Shown: positions 7,561-11,510 of the stretch, piece after piece
How the letters are laid out: each line of letters begins with the position of its first letter
How positions within the stretch are numbered: the stretch's first letter is position 1
Source: Physocladia obscura
Lineage: Eukaryota > Chytridiomycota > Chytridiomycetes > Chytridiales > Chytriomycetaceae
Length of the DNA: 11,510 bases
Direction of reading: 5' to 3'
NCBI GenBank assembly: GCA_027596945.1
Contig: JADGJH010000691.1
Span: forward strand, 3,761 to 15,270
Notes under the pieces: model-generated
Told to the model about the DNA's origin: nothing
What the model saw: the letters and a program-made list of their open reading frames with translations, nothing else
Database searches by the model: none
Translations under genes and position numbers: made by a program

Positions 7561-9600
7561 TATATTGATGGAAGTTTTGTTGTTTTACAATGTAAGTTGT
7601 TTTTGATAATATCTCAAACATTGACTGCCAAATTTCAAGTTTTCAGAGTAAACACATATTGCTATACATGTAAACGTGTCAGTAGATGATGTGATGTGAA
7701 CTGAGTATATCAATTGTTTAGGTCATCCAAATGATCAAATTTTTTTGATAAGTGAGGAGGGCTGTTATTGGTTATATAAGAAGTTGTGGAGATCTGCTGA
7801 AAATTGTAGAACTAATCAGGTTTTTTGGCTTACCAATGAGCAAGTGGGATTGATATTGGCTTATGAGGAATTATTCACTAGAAATTATTCCTGTTGAATA
7901 AAATTTTAGGATTAAAATTATGACAAGTCAAATAAAATTGATCAAATATCGAACTCAATTTATTTGAAGTGCATTAAATATTATTGTCAGTACAAAAGCT
8001 AAATAAATATGTAAGAACCATAATTGCTTGTTTGATGTCCAATTGCTTGCAACAAATATATAATCCCAATTGCATCAAACCTAACATATTGTCAATCTTA
8101 TTGATAGCATACAAATCTACTCAACTGTTTTCTTCCCCTATAGCAGTTTTTTTTGGATATATTATTGACAGTTGAAGAACTCTCAATTGTGTCCCAGAAA
8201 ATTGGACAACTCAAAGTACCACATTCCAGGATCAAAACCATGCCTGGTCCAACACATGCCACCACAGTGCCACCTGCTGGCACTTCAGGGCTGTCATCAG
8301 TTTATGACAAAATCAATCCAGTCATGCAAGATCAATGAGACTCACTATATGTATATGTTAAATTAATCAATAATAGAGAAAAGCTGTTTAATAAAGCAGC
8401 TGAAAACATACAGAAATATTGTGTATGATGCTTCTTGTGTACTTTATTATCTTTACATATTATTTCAGTGTGACAATCATTGTAGATGGTATTTTTCAGT
8501 TGTTAGGGCATCTCAGTTATGATTAGAACTTGAATTCCAAATCTTTAATGACAGCTTGGTATTTCAATTCTTATTTATTGTACACAGAGAATTAATAGAT
8601 TAATTATACTTGGCAGTGAATTATTTTAGACTTTTGCCACTGGTTATGGAATTTTAACACCTCCTTGATTGAAAAGGATATTAAAGCACATTGTGACAGA
8701 GTGCCAACAATTGAATGACAAAGTCCAAAAGCAAATGGACTTATATTTATTACATTTTTCCGTATTAAATAATTTATTTTTGATGTTTTGGTTCACTCCT
8801 CAAATTTTCACAAAACTCCCCTTTATTCATCATCAACAATATATCTAACCTACTCCACACAATTCCCCTTTTGTTATCACTCTTTTTCATTTTGATTTCA
8901 CTATCTTTTCATATCACTCTTTTTGGGATTTTTGGGTGGAGTTGTCTTTGGGCTTTTATGTTGATTAGGGAAAACTATAAAAAGGACTTTATTTTAAATA
9001 GTTCAAATATTATAAAATTGCAATAATATTTTTGCTCTCAAACCAACCCAACCATAACCCCAGCATCTCAGCAGCATCTTCTTATTTATTGCAGATTCAT
9101 CAGCAAAGACAAGCTGATTTGTGTCAAATTAGCCAATGTAAAATTGAAAATTTTGCTGAGTATATTTGCTTACTGCAACAACAGAGAACTATTTAATAAA
9201 AAGAATATTATTACTTCTTGTGTTTATTGAAAGTTACATAACCTATCTGTGATTGAGCCCAAGTTGTTTGAGGCAACACAACAAGGTTGATGAAATACTG
9301 GCATGCTGTCATGACCTCTTCCACAAGTTCTTCAAAATACCAGTCATTTTTTGATTTTCATAAGTGCTTTGATATGCTGTTCTAGTTTTTTTCATTAACT
9401 GATTGGCAGAAAAAACATTACCACAAGAACATGCAACTCCAGGATTTGCAGTCTTCCTTTTTTTTTTTTTTTTGGTGTTTTTTTCTGATATATATTTGTT
9501 TTATTGCTGATTTCAAAATCCTGATGTTCAAAAAATGTATATATTTGGATATACTGGTTTTTGCCATTCTCTGCCAAATTGACACAATTCACAATCTTAG
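7561..9600. other. CpG-depleted gene-poor block, left part
   Basis: Only three CpG were found by hand in this segment (near 7675, 7950 and 8761), while TpG and CpA are plentiful. Some stop-free stretches look like old coding DNA, for example 9002-9196 on + (65 codons, no motif) and 9217-9357 on - (about 47 codons). None is recognisable. A nearly G-free tract covers 8792-8924 and a T homopolymer lies at about 9457-9473. The block most likely consists of decayed transposons. Confidence 0.5.
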
Positions 9601-9605
9601 AAATA

Positions 9606-9773
9606 ATGGAATGTATTCAGCATCCAGATCCACTTCTATGGAGGATTATCTTGATAATGTTGGCTGGATATAGTTTCAATGAAACTGCTGAATGGCTATA
9701 TGTTGACAATATGCTAGTTCACTGGATTTGGAATTATTATACAAATTTTGAAATGAGTCAAAATCCATTTGCA
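9606..9773 (+). pseudogene. IS630/Tc1-type transposase relic, N-terminal helix-turn-helix
   Basis: In the frame of 9561-9776, the stretch DPLLWRIILIMLAGYSFNET followed by AEWLYVDNMLVHWIWNYY matches the pattern DLRWRIIxxRLxxGYSxxEIAExLxVxxSTVxRI, which is typical of the homeodomain-like HTH in IS630-type transposases of fungi. The frame closes with TAA at 9774-9776, right after a segment matching the usual end of this domain (SQNPFA). No DDE catalytic region in this frame follows. It is a fragment of a cut-and-paste element. It is distinct from the relic at 10344, which has its own first HTH. Confidence 0.55.
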
Positions 9774-9776
9774 TAA

Positions 9777-10343
9777 GTAAATAGTGAAAAACAATTTAAA
9801 ATAATAATAATAAAATACAATAAAAATTTCATAAAATAAGCATAAAAACAAACATTTATCAAAATAAATAATACTTCTTATACCACAATACACACAAATA
9901 TATACACAAAAAAACAAAACAAAAAAAACAGGGAAAATTGTTTCATGGAATCAGTTTTATATTGCTGATTTCATTTTGACTCAATTATTTCCCAGTTTCG
10001 GAAAACTGTCAGATCTTGACAAAACACTCAATTAATTATATCAAAAAATCATCTTGTCTTTGACAAGGGCAAAAATACACAAATATTGATTTACAAATTT
10101 GCAGAAAATGAAGGTGCAGAGTTTTGGCAATTAATTGATAGATTTTCATTCATAAATTCAACAGAAAGAATGAAAAATGAAACAGGCAGGTAACATGGTT
10201 ACAAAGTCCAAGAATATATTTTAAGTCAAAAACCAAACAACAGACTGGAGAAAATGAAAAAGGGAGTCTTGTGAATTCAATTGAAAATGAAAACATCAAA
10301 TAATTTTTTGGGGATTTAAACCATCTCGTCTGAAGTATTGTAA
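9777..10343. other. CpG-depleted block between transposase relics
   Basis: A/T-rich simple sequence covers about 9780-9935. From 10020 to 10190 a 57-codon stop-free stretch on + is coding-like (it includes FAENEGAEFWQLIDRF), but the family is not recognised. It is in the same frame as the transposase relic that starts at 10344, with stops at 10191, 10272, 10317 and 10341 between them. It could be an upstream part of the same element or an unrelated relic. Confidence 0.35.
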
Positions 10344-10751
10344 AAGCATGCCACTGCAAACACAGGAGCCCATGCACTTTATAACTTTTACTTTTGCAAA
10401 ATGACAGTCAGCAAAATAGCAAGAATTTATATGGAGTCATCAGCAACAATCAGTTGATGGATTCAACAATTCAAACAAAAGGGCACATTAACAAAAAACA
10501 TACAAGATGCAGTCCATCAAAAGTTTTCTACAATATATTGCGAATAGATTGTTGAGTTATTCACTAAAAAGCTGCTAAGCTTCCTTAATGAAGCACAAAT
10601 TGAATTCCATAAGCATTTTGGGATTACCATTAGTAAAGGTCATGTTTGGCAGCTATTACACAAAGCAGGACTTACGTGGAAAGCACTGGAGCATCTAGCA
10701 GCTCAAATCAGATCAAAATGTGTTGATATTTCAGTAAGTTTGTCAAAAGTT
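10344..10751 (+). pseudogene. IS630-type transposase relic with both DNA-binding HTH domains
   Basis: One frame of 136 codons has two internal stops (TGA 10455, TAG 10545) and no frameshift. The first HTH runs through TVSKIARIYMESSATIS, stop, WIQQFKQKGTL, matching the usual VSKIARxYGVSxxTISRWIxxFxxxGTL. The second reads LNEAQIEFHKHFGITISKGH, then VWQLLHKAGLTWKALEHLAA, matching the winged-helix second domain of IS630-type transposases. This order and spacing are typical. The DDE catalytic domain is missing: after codon 130 the sequence reaches TCA|GTAAGT, which could be a splice donor or just the break point. The TGA stands where Arg (CGA) of SRW is expected, consistent with CpG deamination. 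The relic is inactive. Confidence 0.72.
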
Positions 10752-10858
10752 TGATAGTAGACTTTAAGTTTGAGAGTTGAGAGAGGTTTTTATTTGTTAA
10801 GATTCTACACAAAAAAAGGAAATCCAAAGCCCTCTTTATAGCTTTTTTTTTGTACTTG

Positions 10859-10950
10859 AGATGCCTCTGAATTTGAAATAGTATTTCAAATACATATATT
10901 TCAAATAGTATTTGACATAGCATTTCAAATATATCAATATAAAGGCATCT
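10859..10950. repeat. Short hairpin-forming repeat cluster, MITE-like
   Basis: AGATGCCT (10859-10866) is matched by its complement AGGCATCT (10943-10950). Inside is a perfect palindrome with 10-bp arms around one G (10871-10891) and three direct copies of ATTTCAAATA (10883, 10898, 10922). The whole can fold into an imperfect hairpin. It could be a remnant of a miniature inverted-repeat element, but no TA duplication was established. Confidence 0.4.
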
Positions 10951-11034
10951 TTGAGTTTTTCTCCTCAATGAAATATATTTGAGAAAAATCAAACAAATAT
11001 GGTTTTTTGTCATAGCTCAAAATGATTGATGTTA

Positions 11035-11508
11035 TAGTGAATGGCAGTTGGTTCCTTCACATAGTTTTTTCTTGACTTCACACAAATCACTGTTCCATTT
11101 AGTCAATAAATAGTTTAATATCTTTGTTAATAAACCAAAGTTGACTGTGCCAACAGTGAATACATGTGCTCTGGCCACCAGCATATTCAGATCTGTTGGT
11201 ACAAGAGACTGCAGATGCCTCCATAGTATCTTGCAACTGTCTTTTGTCTTTTCGACATTTTCTAAATGTTTCTATTGATTTCTAATGCAATTATCTATGA
11301 AAATGCATAAGAATAGTGTGTGTTTCCTGGCATTTGAACATTATAGTAAATGGAGTGGGTTTGTTGCAATCTCTGTTTATGATTGTGTATGGTAAGGAAT
11401 TTTAGCAAGAATTCTTTTTTTCTATATTCTAGATTTTCATTGTTCAAAATCCTCAATCACAAAAATTCCAAAAACAGTCTTTAAATAAATTTTGCATTTT
11501 CCTCCCCA
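11035..11508 (-). pseudogene. Decayed minus-strand reading frame, family unknown
   Basis: Reading leftward from the window edge, one minus-strand frame stays coding-like for about 158 codons with five internal stops. The last 79 codons (11271-11035) are stop-free and end at TAA 11034-11032. Recognisable-looking text includes KILWRHLQSLVPTDLNMLVA and RAHVFTVGTVNFGLLTKILN. In DNA this AT-rich about 12 stops would be expected in 158 codons, so the deficit suggests an old gene or transposon ORF running in from the right. No family was recognised and no catalytic motif seen. Confidence 0.35.
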
Positions 11509-11510
11509 TA

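Noticed and set aside
8098..8366. Overlapping short open frames on both strands near 8.1-8.4 kb
   Set aside because: Each is about 60 codons, with no motif, no splice context and no family resemblance. They are likely decayed repeat DNA.
11296..11392. Plus-strand stretch resembling a DDE region (SKWSGFVAISVYD)
   Set aside because: The similarity to transposase text around the second Asp is faint, catalytic acids are not convincing, and the minus-strand frame in the same place is longer and more coherent.
1..11510. tRNA, rRNA, CRISPR arrays or prokaryotic operon signals
   Set aside because: No cloverleaf, rRNA-like conserved block or regularly spaced repeat array was seen, and the introns show the DNA is eukaryotic.

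Overview
The window looks like nuclear DNA of an early-diverging, probably chytrid-type, fungus. The evidence is short GT-AG introns (44-66 nt) with YTNAY branch sites, an F-box/ankyrin protein with degenerate repeats, a PacC/Rim101-type zinc-finger regulator, and AT-rich gene-poor DNA with relics of IS630-type transposases. The genus assignment is inference; no species can be named.

Layout. 1-892: AT-rich upstream DNA with no convincing gene. 893-4140 (+): an F-box-like/ankyrin-repeat gene, best modelled as a 115-nt first exon, a 320-nt GC-rich intron and one long second exon (975 aa). 4141-4327: a 187-bp pyrimidine-rich spacer. 4328-6890 (+): a seven-exon PacC/Rim101-like gene (738 aa) with three zinc fingers, two YPx[L/I] motifs of the kind bound by PalA/Rim20, and a glutamine-rich C-terminal half. 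Tandem AATAAA signals follow its stop. About 6891-7560 is ordinary 3' flank. 7561-11510 is a gene-poor block almost devoid of CpG (about 8 CpG in 3.95 kb by hand count). It contains decayed IS630-like transposase fragments (9606-9773 and 10344-10751, both +) and a decayed minus-strand reading frame at the right edge.

The two intact genes are tandem neighbours on the same strand and nothing suggests they act in one pathway. The PacC-like protein would be a zinc-finger transcription factor for ambient pH. Its third finger is assembled from four exons, two of which are consecutive 8-nt microexons, and any skipping of these truncates the protein. Its finger spacing resembles animal GLI/ZIC proteins more than ascomycete PacC. 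The CpG-poor block suggests cytosine methylation followed by deamination of old transposons: in one relic an in-frame TGA sits where the expected Arg codon would be CGA.
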